Source of the DNA: CALCKU01 sp964534845
Lineage (GTDB): Bacteria > Pseudomonadota > Alphaproteobacteria > Caulobacterales > Maricaulaceae
Reading direction: 5' to 3'
Assembly: GCA_964534845.1 (NCBI GenBank)
Contig: CAZHPV010000055.1
Span: 1 to 17,405 of the forward strand
Length of the DNA: 17,405 nucleotides
The notes below the pieces were generated by a model. It was not told the DNA's origin, made no database searches, and saw only the letters and a program-made list of their open reading frames with translations. Below are positions 1-7,530 of this stretch, piece after piece (positions within the stretch are counted from its first letter, which is position 1; the number at the start of each line of letters is the position of its first letter). The position numbers and the translations under genes were made by a program.

Positions 1-956
1 GCGGGGGTGGTCGTCGGGGTCGCAGAGGTTCTGGCGGCGGGGGTAATGATTTGTTCTCTAAAGCCGGCCCGATAGGGATGGTCCTTATCATTGGTCTGCT
101 TGCCATGCTGATTTCCTGTATCTATCAGGTTGACCAGCAAGAGGAAGCTGTCGTTCTACGTTTTGGGAAATATCAGCGCACAGCGCCGCCAGGCCTAAAC
201 TTTAAATTTCCGACCCCTTTTGAGATTGTTGAAAAACGGCGCACACGCGTCGTGCAAAAAACGACGATTGGCGGGAATGATAATTCAAGTCTCATGCTCA
301 CAGGTGATGAAAATATCGTCGATATTGATTTCACCGTGCTATGGCGGATTAACGATTTGAAGGATTATATTTTCGAAGTCGATGAGCCCGCTGTCGCCTT
401 GCGTGCGGTCGCGGAAAGCGCAATGCGAGAGATTATTGGTAAAAGCGAACTTGAGAAAATCATCACGACAGATCGATTAAATACCACAATTGCTGTGCGA
501 GACCTTATGCAGGAAACATTGGACGAATATCTGGCCGGGATTGAAGTCGTCGAAGTGCAACTCCAGAAAGCGGATGCGCCGGAAGGTCGTGTTGTTGATG
601 CTTTTAGAGATGTCGTGGATGCGGTTCAAGAAAAAGAAACTTTTGAGAACGAAGCCACGAAATATCAAAATACGGTTGTACCGGAAGCCCGTGGTGAAGC
701 GGCCCAGATTATCCAAAATGCGGAAGCCTATAAAGGGCGTGTTGTGGCTGAAGCCAAAGGTGAAGCCGAGCGCTTTAATTTGATTTTAAAAGAATATAAA
801 GCCGCACCGCGCGTCACGCGTCAGCGTATGTATCTGGAAACGATTGAACAGGTCTACGGCCCGGCGGATAAAATCATTTTAGACGAAACGGGCGGGTCGG
901 GCGTTGTCCCGTATCTCCCGCTTGATCAGTTAAATAAGAAAAAGGGAGGTCAGTAA
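1..956 (+). CDS. hflK: HflK, membrane SPFH/band-7 protein of the HflKC complex (5' partial)
   Basis: HflK pairs with HflC to form a large membrane cage that surrounds and modulates the FtsH protease. The frame is open from position 3, so the true start lies upstream. The codon at 51 is TTG inside a continuous Gly/Arg-rich stretch (GGGRRGRRGSGGGGND from base 3), which is the glycine-rich cytoplasmic N-terminus usual for HflK. About 317 residues are visible. A single membrane helix follows (GPIGMVLIIGLLAMLISCIY), then the band-7 opening QVDQQEEAVVLRFGKY, the SPFH core, and an Ala/Glu-rich helical region containing EARGEAAQIIQNAEAYKG. The stop TAA (954-956) shares one base with the hflC ATG, so the two genes are translationally coupled. 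The identification rests on this architecture and on the adjacent hflC. Confidence 0.95.
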   Translation, partial: GGGRRGRRGSGGGGNDLFSKAGPIGMVLIIGLLAMLISCIYQVDQQEEAVVLRFGKYQRTAPPGLNFKFPTPFEIVEKRRTRVVQKTTIGGNDNSSLMLTGDENIVDIDFTVLWRINDLKDYIFEVDEPAVALRAVAESAMREIIGKSELEKIITTDRLNTTIAVRDLMQETLDEYLAGIEVVEVQLQKADAPEGRVVDAFRDVVDAVQEKETFENEATKYQNTVVPEARGEAAQIIQNAEAYKGRVVAEAKGEAERFNLILKEYKAAPRVTRQRMYLETIEQVYGPADKIILDETGGSGVVPYLPLDQLNKKKGGQ

Positions 957-1849
957 TGCAAAAGGCACCTATCCTCGTTATTTTAGTTGGACTTCTTTTA
1001 CTCATTATTGTGACCTGTACCCATACGGTAAAAGAGTATGAGCAGGCGCTTATATTAGAATTTGGCGAAGCCAAGCGCGTCGAAAACCCGTGGGGCAATG
1101 ACACGGATGCGGGCTTGAAGTTGAAATTGCCGATTGAAACTGTCGTGCGCCTTGATCGTCGTAATCTTGAAGTTGATCTTCAACCGGTCGAGCTTGTTGC
1201 AGCGGATCAAGAGCGTCTCGTTGTTGATGCCTTTATTCGGTACCGGATTGTGGACGGGGTAAGTTTTTACGAAGCCTTACAAACTGAGCGCGGCGCGCAG
1301 TTGCAATTGCAATCAATTATGGACTCGACTTTGCGTGACGTTTTGGGCCGTGTGGATCGTCCCGAAATCATTGCGGGTAAACGTGCCGAACTCATGGCTG
1401 AAATTCAGCAAGTGTCCAATAATGTTGTGAAAGATAAAAATTTCGGAATAGAAATTATTGATGTGCGGATTAAACGCGCTGACCTCCCGCGCGCGAATAC
1501 CGAGCAAGTCTTTAACCGCATGGTCACGGAACGGACGCAAAAGGCTGAACTTATTCGTTCTGAAGGGCGTGAGCGCGCGCTGGAAATCCGCTCGACGGCA
1601 GAGAAAACAGCCACGATTATCCGCGCTGAAGCGCAACAAAAAGCTGAAATTATCCGCGGTGAGGGCGACCAAGAGCGTAATAATGTTTACGCGAAAGCCT
1701 ATAATCAAGACCCCGAATTCTTCGCTTTTTACCGCTCAATGGAAGCGTATAAAAAAGGGCTTGGAACCGGTACTACTTACGTGCTCTCGCCTAATTCCGA
1801 TTTTCTAGGCTATCTGGATGATCAACGCGGACCGCGTGGGCGCCGCTAA
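956..1849 (+). CDS. hflC: HflC, SPFH/band-7 partner of HflK
   Basis: This 297-residue protein is the second subunit of the HflKC complex that regulates FtsH. It has an N-terminal membrane anchor (about residues 4-22, APILVILVGLLLLIIVTC), then the band-7 start HTVKEYEQALILEFGEAKRV. The SPFH domain follows, and then a long charged coiled-coil region rich in Arg, Glu and Ala (RSEGRERALEIRSTAEKTA and RAEAQQKAEIIRGEGDQE). The C-terminus is a short YVLSPNSDFLGYL tail, as is normal for HflC. The ATG overlaps the hflK stop by one base. A strong Shine-Dalgarno sequence GGGAGG at 944-949 sits 6 bases upstream and confirms the start. The length matches the family. A GC-rich hairpin straddles its stop codon. 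Confidence 0.96.
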   Translation: MQKAPILVILVGLLLLIIVTCTHTVKEYEQALILEFGEAKRVENPWGNDTDAGLKLKLPIETVVRLDRRNLEVDLQPVELVAADQERLVVDAFIRYRIVDGVSFYEALQTERGAQLQLQSIMDSTLRDVLGRVDRPEIIAGKRAELMAEIQQVSNNVVKDKNFGIEIIDVRIKRADLPRANTEQVFNRMVTERTQKAELIRSEGRERALEIRSTAEKTATIIRAEAQQKAEIIRGEGDQERNNVYAKAYNQDPEFFAFYRSMEAYKKGLGTGTTYVLSPNSDFLGYLDDQRGPRGRR

Positions 1850-1859
1850 TTGGCGCCTA
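1837..1859 (+). repeat. GC-rich inverted repeat spanning the hflC stop codon
   Basis: GGCGCC at 1839-1844 and again at 1852-1857 can pair. The stem extends outward by a G-U and a T-A pair to 8 bp, around a 7-base loop that contains the TAA stop. No T-tract follows on the plus strand (AAAAC follows), and on the minus strand the T's precede the stem. It therefore does not look like a classical intrinsic terminator. It could be an mRNA-stabilising or translation-insulating hairpin between hflC and the DUF2065 gene. The repeat is directly visible; its function is inference. Confidence 0.5.
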
Positions 1860-1888
1860 AAACGGTTTAGATTGCGATTAGATCGGCG

Positions 1889-2092
1889 ATGACCTTCTGG
1901 ACAATAAGTCTGATAGCCTTTGGTGGATGCTTGGCTATTGAAGGCGTTGGCTGGGCCATTTTTCCACGACAAATGCGCGAGGTGTATCGTGAAGCCCTCA
2001 TGTTGGGTGATAAGGTTTTACACCGGGCGGGACTTTTTTCCGTCGCACTTGGTGTGGGTTTAATTGTACTGGCACTGAAATCCGTGTCATAA
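1889..2092 (+). CDS. DUF2065 family small membrane protein
   Basis: This 67-residue protein has two hydrophobic segments (about residues 5-24 and 47-65). A short charged loop separates them, containing the family-like FPRQMREVYREAL. The GWAIFPRQM region and the position directly after hflC match the DUF2065 (YjeT-like) family, which sits downstream of hflKC in many proteobacteria. Its molecular function is not known; an accessory role in the HflKC/FtsH quality-control unit is an inference from context. The ATG at 1889 lies 39 bases after the hflC stop, without a convincing Shine-Dalgarno sequence, so expression may depend on coupling or read-through from hflC. Confidence 0.85.
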   Translation: MTFWTISLIAFGGCLAIEGVGWAIFPRQMREVYREALMLGDKVLHRAGLFSVALGVGLIVLALKSVS

Positions 2093-2155
2093 AACCTTCA
2101 ACGCGAAGACGTTAATGTGATTTGGAAAACTCTATAGAATGGATACATTTATTAT

Positions 2156-3574
2156 ATGAAATCTCTTTCTCGACTCGTTATTAGTTCAGTAGGTTTGGCG
2201 CTGGTTTTCGCTCTTAGCCCCATTGAAGGCTGGACACATAATGCGCCAGATGGCTTCTCTGAACTGGCCGAGCGCCTTAGCCCTGCCGTGGTGAATATTT
2301 CGACGGCGCAAACCGTTGAGATAACAGAAACCCTTCCAGCGTTTCCCGAAGGTTCGCCTTTGGAACGCTTTAATGATTTCTTTGGTGGGCAAGGGGGAGA
2401 AGGAGGGTCCGTATCAAAATCATTGGGATCGGGTTTTGTCATTGATGCAGACGGACATATTGTCACCAATAATCACGTCATCGAAGATGCTGATATAATT
2501 GAAGTCACCTTTCCAAACGGCCAATCCTATGAGGCCGAATTGCTTGGGCGCGACCCGTCAACGGATATCGCCTTGTTGAAAATTGAAAGTAAGGACCCTT
2601 TTCCTTTCGTTAAATTTGCCGAGCCGGGCGCTGGTAAGGTCGGCGAGTGGGTCATGGCAATCGGAAATCCGTTTGGCTATAGCGGCTCTGTAGCAGCCGG
2701 CATTATCTCGGCTCGTAACCGCGAAATAGATCACGGTAGTTATGATGACTTTATCCAAACCGATGTTGCGATAAATAAAGGAAATTCAGGCGGACCTTTA
2801 TTTAACATGGAAGGGGATGTCGTTGGGGTGAATACGGCGATATTATCCCCTACAGGATATAGTGTCGGAATTAGTTTTTCTGTTCCGGCTGATTTGGCTA
2901 AAAGCGTTGCAAACCAGTTGCGTCAATACGGAGAAACGCGGCGAGGCCGTTTGGGGGTTAGCGTTAATAGCCTCACCGATGACTTAGCAAAAAGCTTAAA
3001 GCTTAAATCCACAGACGGTGTCATTGTCACGCGCGTACAAAAAGATTCACCGGCGAGCAAGGCCGGACTTAAGCGAAATGATGTGATTGTGAAAGTCGGT
3101 AAGGAAGACATTAAAACGCGAAGACGCCTTTTTCGTTTGATAGCAGAAGCACCGATTGATGAGGGCTTGTCTTTGACCTATATCCGAAAAGGCAAAACGC
3201 GAACAGCAGAGCCGGTTATTGAACGCCTTAAGGAAAAGGTCACGAAAGCCGACGTCGCAAAACGTGAGTTGGAAGAAGCGAATGCCGACCGGGTTGCCAT
3301 GGGTATTTCTGTTGAAGCGCTAACAGAATCTGTGCGCCGGAAATATAAAATAAAATCCGAAATTACTGGCGTGCGCGTGGTCGGGGTCAAGTCAAGAAGC
3401 GAGGCGGCTGGCAAGTTATCACGCGGTGATATTATTGAAGAAATAAATTTTGAACCTGTTGAAAATCCGGAAAATTTCGAAGAGTTGATAAACGCTGCGC
3501 AAAACGAAGGCGAAACAATTACAATTCTTGTAAACCAGCGTGGAAATTATAAATTTTACGCTCTCGGGTCTTAG
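2156..3574 (+). CDS. Do family periplasmic serine endoprotease (DegP/DegQ/MucD type)
   Basis: This is an exported trypsin-like protease of the HtrA family that degrades or chaperones misfolded envelope proteins. It is 472 residues long. A Sec signal peptide lies at about residues 1-27 (MKSLSRLVISSVGLALVFAL, with a hydrophobic core). The protease domain carries the full catalytic triad: His107 in TNNHVIED, Asp137 in DPSTDIALLKI and Ser211 in KGNSGGPLF. Two PDZ domains follow, at about 265-355 (GRLGVSVNSL, SPASKAGLKRNDVI) and 380-470 (MGISVEALT, AAGKLSRGDIIEEI). The size and two-PDZ layout fit DegP/DegQ/MucD; I cannot tell which paralogue it is, so no symbol is given. It lies 63 bases after the DUF2065 gene and converges with serB, 25 bp apart. 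The Shine-Dalgarno sequence is weak. Confidence 0.95.
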   Translation: MKSLSRLVISSVGLALVFALSPIEGWTHNAPDGFSELAERLSPAVVNISTAQTVEITETLPAFPEGSPLERFNDFFGGQGGEGGSVSKSLGSGFVIDADGHIVTNNHVIEDADIIEVTFPNGQSYEAELLGRDPSTDIALLKIESKDPFPFVKFAEPGAGKVGEWVMAIGNPFGYSGSVAAGIISARNREIDHGSYDDFIQTDVAINKGNSGGPLFNMEGDVVGVNTAILSPTGYSVGISFSVPADLAKSVANQLRQYGETRRGRLGVSVNSLTDDLAKSLKLKSTDGVIVTRVQKDSPASKAGLKRNDVIVKVGKEDIKTRRRLFRLIAEAPIDEGLSLTYIRKGKTRTAEPVIERLKEKVTKADVAKRELEEANADRVAMGISVEALTESVRRKYKIKSEITGVRVVGVKSRSEAAGKLSRGDIIEEINFEPVENPENFEELINAAQNEGETITILVNQRGNYKFYALGS

Positions 3575-3599
3575 CCTTAGCTTTAATCTAAACAGGCCT

Positions 3600-4517
3600 T
3601 TAATCCAGTATAAACATGTCTTCGGAAATACCCTGATAATATAGCGCTGTTGTCAGGTCGCTGTGATTAATTGCGCAATGCGCCGCTGCTGCGACTGCGG
3701 GTTTAGCGCGGTAGGCTATACCCAGACCCGCAGCGGTTATCATTGCCAGATCATTGGCCCCGTCACCAATAGCCACTGAATTTAAAGTACCACCTATATC
3801 CTGACTCGCCTGTTTTAGGGCTTCGAATTTAGCTTCCCGGCCTAATATAGGCATGCCGACTTTGCCGGATAATTTATTAGCCTTTTCGATTAGGATATTG
3901 GCCTGATCGGTATCAAACCCGCAGGCTTCTTTGATACGTCCGGTAAAGAAGGTAAACCCGCCCGAAACGATAGCCGTTTTTGCGCCTAGCGCTTTCATGG
4001 TCTGGCATAATATTCTTGCGCCGGCGTTTAAATGGATGCGGTCCTCAAAACAACGTTCTAAAACGGAAATATCAAGGCCCTTTAACAGGCCTACGCGAGC
4101 TTTTAAGGCTCCCTCAAAGTCTATCTCTCCGCGCATGGCCTGTTCGGTGATAGCGCTTACCCTGTCTTTGACACCGGCGAAATCAGCCAATTCATCTATG
4201 CATTCCTGACCAATCAGGGTTGAGTCCATATCGCACATCAACAACCCTTTACGGCGACCAGCTCCGGGTTGCACACAAACATCCGCCGTAATCCCCTGCG
4301 TTTCCAAGGTCTGCAAAATGCGCGCCTGCTCGGTTTTAAAGGCCTTGGCGCCATCAGTGCTGTCAAAACTCTCTGACAAAGTGCAATCAAAAGCCTTATT
4401 TTGCCCAAGAACCGTTATAGAGCCGTGGGGGGCTAAAATATCCTGCGCTTTTTGAAAACCCGCTTCATCCTTTTTTGCAAGGACAATTGTTGCAATATGG
4501 GGTAAGGGCGACGTCAT
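3600..4517 (-). CDS. serB: Phosphoserine phosphatase SerB
   Basis: SerB hydrolyses O-phosphoserine to L-serine, the last step of the phosphorylated serine pathway, in the cytoplasm. It is a HAD-superfamily enzyme. With the start at 4517 it has 305 residues. An N-terminal regulatory-like region (about 1-85) precedes the catalytic domain. Motif I is DMDST at 96-100 (nucleophile Asp96, acid/base Asp98). Motif II is Ser185 in VSGGFTFF. Lys228 in the GREAKFEAL segment is the likely conserved lysine, and motif IV is GDGANDLAMI at 251-260. The frame is open back to 4688, but that would intrude 172 bases into miaA and adds no family-like sequence. The ATG at 4517-4515 gives the usual N-terminus, with an AAAAGG-like Shine-Dalgarno about 10 bases upstream. 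That ATG shares two bases with the divergent miaA ATG. Confidence 0.95.
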   Translation of the reverse strand: MTSPLPHIATIVLAKKDEAGFQKAQDILAPHGSITVLGQNKAFDCTLSESFDSTDGAKAFKTEQARILQTLETQGITADVCVQPGAGRRKGLLMCDMDSTLIGQECIDELADFAGVKDRVSAITEQAMRGEIDFEGALKARVGLLKGLDISVLERCFEDRIHLNAGARILCQTMKALGAKTAIVSGGFTFFTGRIKEACGFDTDQANILIEKANKLSGKVGMPILGREAKFEALKQASQDIGGTLNSVAIGDGANDLAMITAAGLGIAYRAKPAVAAAAHCAINHSDLTTALYYQGISEDMFILD

Positions 4518-5463
4518 GACTGTAAAACCTTTTTTTCCAAGACTGGTGGTGTGTATTGCAGGCCCAACGGCCAGCGGCAAGAGTGCGTGGGCAGTTTCTT
4601 TGGCAAAAAAATACGCAGGCGAAATAATAAATGCAGATGCGTTGCAAGTATATGCCGATTTGCGAATTTTATCCGCCAGACCAGACATATCCGAGATGGA
4701 AAATATACCGCACCATCTCTTTGGGCACGTCGGGGGAGACGTTCGCTATTCAGTCGGAGATTGGATTAATGAGGTAACGCCCATTATTCTGGATATTTTA
4801 GGAAGACATAAAACGCCGATTCTTGTTGGTGGGACGGGTTTATATTTTAAAGCGCTTACGCAAGGTCTGGCGAATATTCCCAACCCAAGTGAGGACGCCG
4901 TGCAAGATGCGCATGCCATTTTAACGCGCCAAGGTATTGAGGCGCTGCGCGCGCGCGCTCAAACTCTCGATCCTGTGGCAAGCGAAAAGGTTTTAGGCCA
5001 TGACCCGCAAAGGCTGCTACGCATTGTGAGTGTCGCTCTTGGAACCAAGGCCCCGTTAAGTGTCTGGCAACAACAAACCCGACCTGTTGTCCCGCCCAAA
5101 TTCTGGCTAGGTGCAGCTTTAATGCCTGAGCGCGCGGCGCTCTATACTCGTATTAATGCCCGGTTTAAGACTATGATTTCAATGGGCGGAGCTAAGGAAG
5201 TGGCCAACTTATCACGTCGCAATCTATCTAAGAGCCTTCCGGTTATGAAGGCAATTGGCGTACCTCAACTTCTAGCCTTGCAAGACGGGAGCTTATCTGA
5301 GGCGGAGGCTATTGAAAACGCACAGCGTGAGAGCCGCCGTTTTGCCAAGCGACAATTTACATGGTCGCGTGGACAAATGCGAGGTTCGAATTGGAATTGG
5401 TTGGAAGCCCCGTTAGATTACGAAAATTTTGAAAATAAACTTGCTCGAAGCTTATCATGGTGA
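4516..5463 (+). CDS. miaA: tRNA dimethylallyltransferase MiaA
   Basis: MiaA transfers the dimethylallyl group from DMAPP to N6 of adenosine 37 in tRNAs that read codons starting with U. This 315-residue protein has the expected order of motifs. The P-loop GPTASGKS is at 16-23. The substrate-binding DALQVY at 41-46 is the DSxQxY-type motif. VGGTGLYFKAL is at 104-114, DPQRLLRI at 163-170 and KAIG at 245-248. The C-terminal RRFAKRQFTWSRG is at 274-286. The start must be at or near 4516 because the first beta strand (RLVVCIAG) begins at residue 10. The sequence TAAGGG about 9 bases upstream may be its ribosome site, which lies inside serB. The stop overlaps the next gene by 7 bases. There is no hfq neighbour, unlike the gammaproteobacterial arrangement. 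Confidence 0.97.
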   Translation: MTVKPFFPRLVVCIAGPTASGKSAWAVSLAKKYAGEIINADALQVYADLRILSARPDISEMENIPHHLFGHVGGDVRYSVGDWINEVTPIILDILGRHKTPILVGGTGLYFKALTQGLANIPNPSEDAVQDAHAILTRQGIEALRARAQTLDPVASEKVLGHDPQRLLRIVSVALGTKAPLSVWQQQTRPVVPPKFWLGAALMPERAALYTRINARFKTMISMGGAKEVANLSRRNLSKSLPVMKAIGVPQLLALQDGSLSEAEAIENAQRESRRFAKRQFTWSRGQMRGSNWNWLEAPLDYENFENKLARSLSW

Positions 5464-6215
5464 AATCAGTTGTAGAGTATTTTAATCGTACAGATCGGCA
5501 AACGCTCCGGTCTGTTGCCTTGATGCTCGGCGTAATAATTTTCGTTATAGCTCTGTTGATTTACGGACGCCATGTTTTGGGCATAAACCAAGACGATATC
5601 TTCGAACCGCTAAAACATGTTCAGGAATCCTCTTGGGCCTTTCCTGTGACGGCGTGTGTTTTCATCCTCGCCGCTTTTCTGGGTGTGCCGCAATGGAGCC
5701 TAATCGCTGTATCCGTTATAGTCTTCGGCCCGCTTTACGGGGCTATTTATGCGTGGGGAGCAAGCTTGCTATCGGCATTGACGGGATTTGTTGTCGCGAA
5801 ATATCTGGGCGCAAAACATCTGGAAGCTTACCGCGGACAGACCATTAAACGTCTCGTCGGTCTAATACGCGAAAACGGGTTTGGTATGAGTTTCCTTATC
5901 CGGTTGGTACCAAGCGGCCCGTTTGTTATCGTTAATATGGCTGCCGGTATTTCTGGCATGTCTCTTTTGGTTTTCTTACTGGGTACGGCACTCGGTATCA
6001 TTCCGAAAATCGCTGTAATAGCCTTACTGGGGCAAGGTATAGATGGAACGTTAGCGGACCAAAAAGCCGTTTTAGCCGCAGTGTCTTTTAGCTTGGCGGC
6101 GGTGTGTATTGCCGGAATGTTGTGGGCGCGCCGGCGCATCATGAGTCAAACGGTCGCCGATGAATCGCCGGAAATTTTTACGGATAGAGATCAGATGACG
6201 GGTAAGGGGACTTAA
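5457..6215 (+). CDS. TVP38/TMEM64 family (VTT domain) membrane protein
   Basis: This 252-residue polytopic inner-membrane protein belongs to the DedA/TVP38 superfamily. Hydrophobic segments lie at about 18-38, 62-78, 80-115, 142-165, 166-195 and 204-224. The diagnostic VTT-domain features are the re-entrant-like stretch FLGVPQWSLIAVSVIVFGPLYGA (about 74-96) and the FLIRLVPSGPFVIVNMAAGISG block (about 146-167), with its conserved Arg and Pro-Ser-Gly-Pro. Relatives have been linked to lipid scrambling and undecaprenyl-phosphate or phosphatidylethanolamine recycling, but no substrate can be assigned from sequence. The ATG overlaps the end of miaA by 7 bases, indicating co-transcription. The C-terminal 25 residues are polar and cytoplasmic-looking. 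The family call is solid; the role is open. Confidence 0.85.
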   Translation: MVKSVVEYFNRTDRQTLRSVALMLGVIIFVIALLIYGRHVLGINQDDIFEPLKHVQESSWAFPVTACVFILAAFLGVPQWSLIAVSVIVFGPLYGAIYAWGASLLSALTGFVVAKYLGAKHLEAYRGQTIKRLVGLIRENGFGMSFLIRLVPSGPFVIVNMAAGISGMSLLVFLLGTALGIIPKIAVIALLGQGIDGTLADQKAVLAAVSFSLAAVCIAGMLWARRRIMSQTVADESPEIFTDRDQMTGKGT

Positions 6216-6388
6216 GTGCTCATAAATAGATATAAATACAAAATTGGGACCTCGCCCTACTTGCAATTTACATAAAGGTTGCGCCATATAGAGCCGGGTA
6301 GAATCAACGTCTTTAATTTATAATCTGTTAGTGCTATCAGGTGATTGAAGATAAATAATATTATAGAGTCAGGGTCTCATTTTTCGCG
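6216..6388 (+). promoter_or_regulatory. mreB upstream region with candidate promoters
   Basis: This 173-base AT-rich spacer before mreB holds no ORF. A perfect TATAAT lies at 6319-6324, but no good -35 hexamer sits at 16-18 bases from it. Further upstream, TTGCAA (6261-6266) is followed 17-19 bases later by CCATATAG, a weak housekeeping-like promoter. Close to mreB is an AT run ending TATTATAGAG. AGGG at 6371-6374 is 14 bases from the ATG, too far for a normal ribosome site. A promoter for the mre operon is expected here from context, but which element is used cannot be settled by eye. Confidence 0.4.
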
Positions 6389-7423
6389 ATGTTTGGGTAT
6401 TTTTCAACAGATATAGCTATTGATTTGGGGACAGCTAATACCCTGATCTATGCCAAGGGACAGGACATTGTTCTTAATGAGCCATCAGTGGTGGCCTTTT
6501 CACTTAAAAACGGTCGTAGAGAACCGCATGCTTTCGGGGCTGAAGCCAGTTTGATGCTAGGGCGTACGCCGGGAAATATTGAAGCCATTCGCCCCATGAA
6601 AGATGGTGTGATTGCCGACTTTGATGTGGCCGAGCGCATGATCGCCTATTTCATCAAGAAAGTGCATGGACGAAACCGTTTTATCAAACCCAAGCCGAAA
6701 GTTGTGATTTGCGTTCCGTCCGGCGCGACGAATGTTGAACGCCGGGCTATTCATGAAAGTGCACTGCGTGCCGGGTCGCGGGATGTGTATTTGATAGAGG
6801 AACCCATGGCCGCCGCTCTTGGGGCGGGACTACCAATTCATGAACCCGCCGGGTCCATGGTTGTTGATATTGGCGGGGGAACCACCGAGGTTGCGGTTCT
6901 GTCTCTGGACGGAATTGTGTATTCCCGTTCAGTCCGCGTAGGCGGTGACAAAATGGATGATGCGATTGTGCAATATATACGCCGCACCACGAATTTATTA
7001 CTCGGCGAGAAAAGTGCGGAGAAAGTCAAAAAAGAAATCGGGTCTGCCACAATGCCTGAAGATAATGAAGGCATGAGTATTCAAATCAAGGGCCGGGACC
7101 TCATGAACGGTGTGCCGCGTGAAATACGTGTGACAGAAGCCATGATTGTCGAAAGCCTCGCCGAACCTGTCGAGCAAATAGTTGAAGCCGTTAAAAGTGC
7201 TTTGGAAGCAACGCCTCCCGAATTGGCTGCAGATATTGTCGATAAAGGGATTATGCTAACGGGCGGTGGTGCCTTATTGAATAATCTGGACACCGAACTG
7301 CGTAAGCGTACCGGCCTGCCTGTTTCGATTGCCGATGACCCCTTATTCTGTGTTGTGCGCGGCTCTGGTACGGTCGTTGAAAACCTGAAAAAATGGAAAA
7401 GCGTCTTGACGAGCGGAATTTAA
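6389..7423 (+). CDS. mreB: Rod shape-determining protein MreB (bacterial actin)
   Basis: MreB is an ATP-binding actin homologue. It forms short membrane-associated filaments that organise the elongasome and lateral peptidoglycan synthesis. At 344 residues it is the normal length. It starts with MFGYFSTDIAIDLGTANTLIY, where the N-terminal hydrophobic residues fit the membrane-binding segment. Phosphate-1 motif DLGTAN is at 12-17, phosphate-2 motif DIGGGTTEVAV at 160-170, and the adenosine motif GIMLTGGGALL at 287-297. The ATG is fixed by this conserved N-terminus, even though no Shine-Dalgarno lies at normal spacing. It is the first gene of the mreBCD-mrdA-rodA cluster and is separated from mreC by 107 bases that contain an inverted repeat. 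Confidence 0.98.
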   Translation: MFGYFSTDIAIDLGTANTLIYAKGQDIVLNEPSVVAFSLKNGRREPHAFGAEASLMLGRTPGNIEAIRPMKDGVIADFDVAERMIAYFIKKVHGRNRFIKPKPKVVICVPSGATNVERRAIHESALRAGSRDVYLIEEPMAAALGAGLPIHEPAGSMVVDIGGGTTEVAVLSLDGIVYSRSVRVGGDKMDDAIVQYIRRTTNLLLGEKSAEKVKKEIGSATMPEDNEGMSIQIKGRDLMNGVPREIRVTEAMIVESLAEPVEQIVEAVKSALEATPPELAADIVDKGIMLTGGGALLNNLDTELRKRTGLPVSIADDPLFCVVRGSGTVVENLKKWKSVLTSGI

Positions 7424-7470
7424 CGCGGGCGTTTATCCGGTCACACGCTAAATGGTATTTTGAGAAAGTG

Positions 7471-7497
7471 CGTTAATGGCTTATAACAGCATTAACG
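7471..7497 (+). repeat. Perfect 8-bp inverted repeat in the mreB-mreC spacer
   Basis: CGTTAATG (7471-7478) and CATTAACG (7490-7497) are perfect reverse complements around an 11-base loop. The element sits mid-spacer, 33 bases before the mreC ATG and 47 bases after the mreB stop. It is not followed by a T-tract (GACAG follows), so it is not a classical terminator. Possible roles are an mRNA processing or stability hairpin that sets the MreB to MreCD ratio, or a binding site for a dimeric regulator. The structure is seen; the role is inference. Confidence 0.55.
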
Positions 7498-7530
7498 GAC
7501 AGTTCTTTCAATTTAAAAGGTTTCGCATGT

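Noticed and set aside
51..53. TTG at 51 as the start of hflK
   Set aside because: The frame is open to the window edge and encodes the Gly/Arg-rich N-terminal segment normal for HflK, so the gene is truncated by the window rather than starting here.
2093..2155. Stress-type (RpoE/EcfG or RpoH) promoter before the Do protease gene
   Set aside because: GGAAAAC is present near 2123, but no matching -10 element (CGTT or a heat-shock type) occurs at the right spacing.
3574..3600. Possible bidirectional terminator between the Do protease gene and serB (GCC-TTAG, 7-base loop, CTAA-ACA-GGC)
   Set aside because: The stem is short, has a 3-base bulge and lacks a proper T-tract on either strand; too weak to call.
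4518..4688. N-terminal extension of serB to 4688
   Set aside because: It is antisense to the MiaA P-loop region, has no similarity to SerB, and contains cysteine-rich, atypical sequence.
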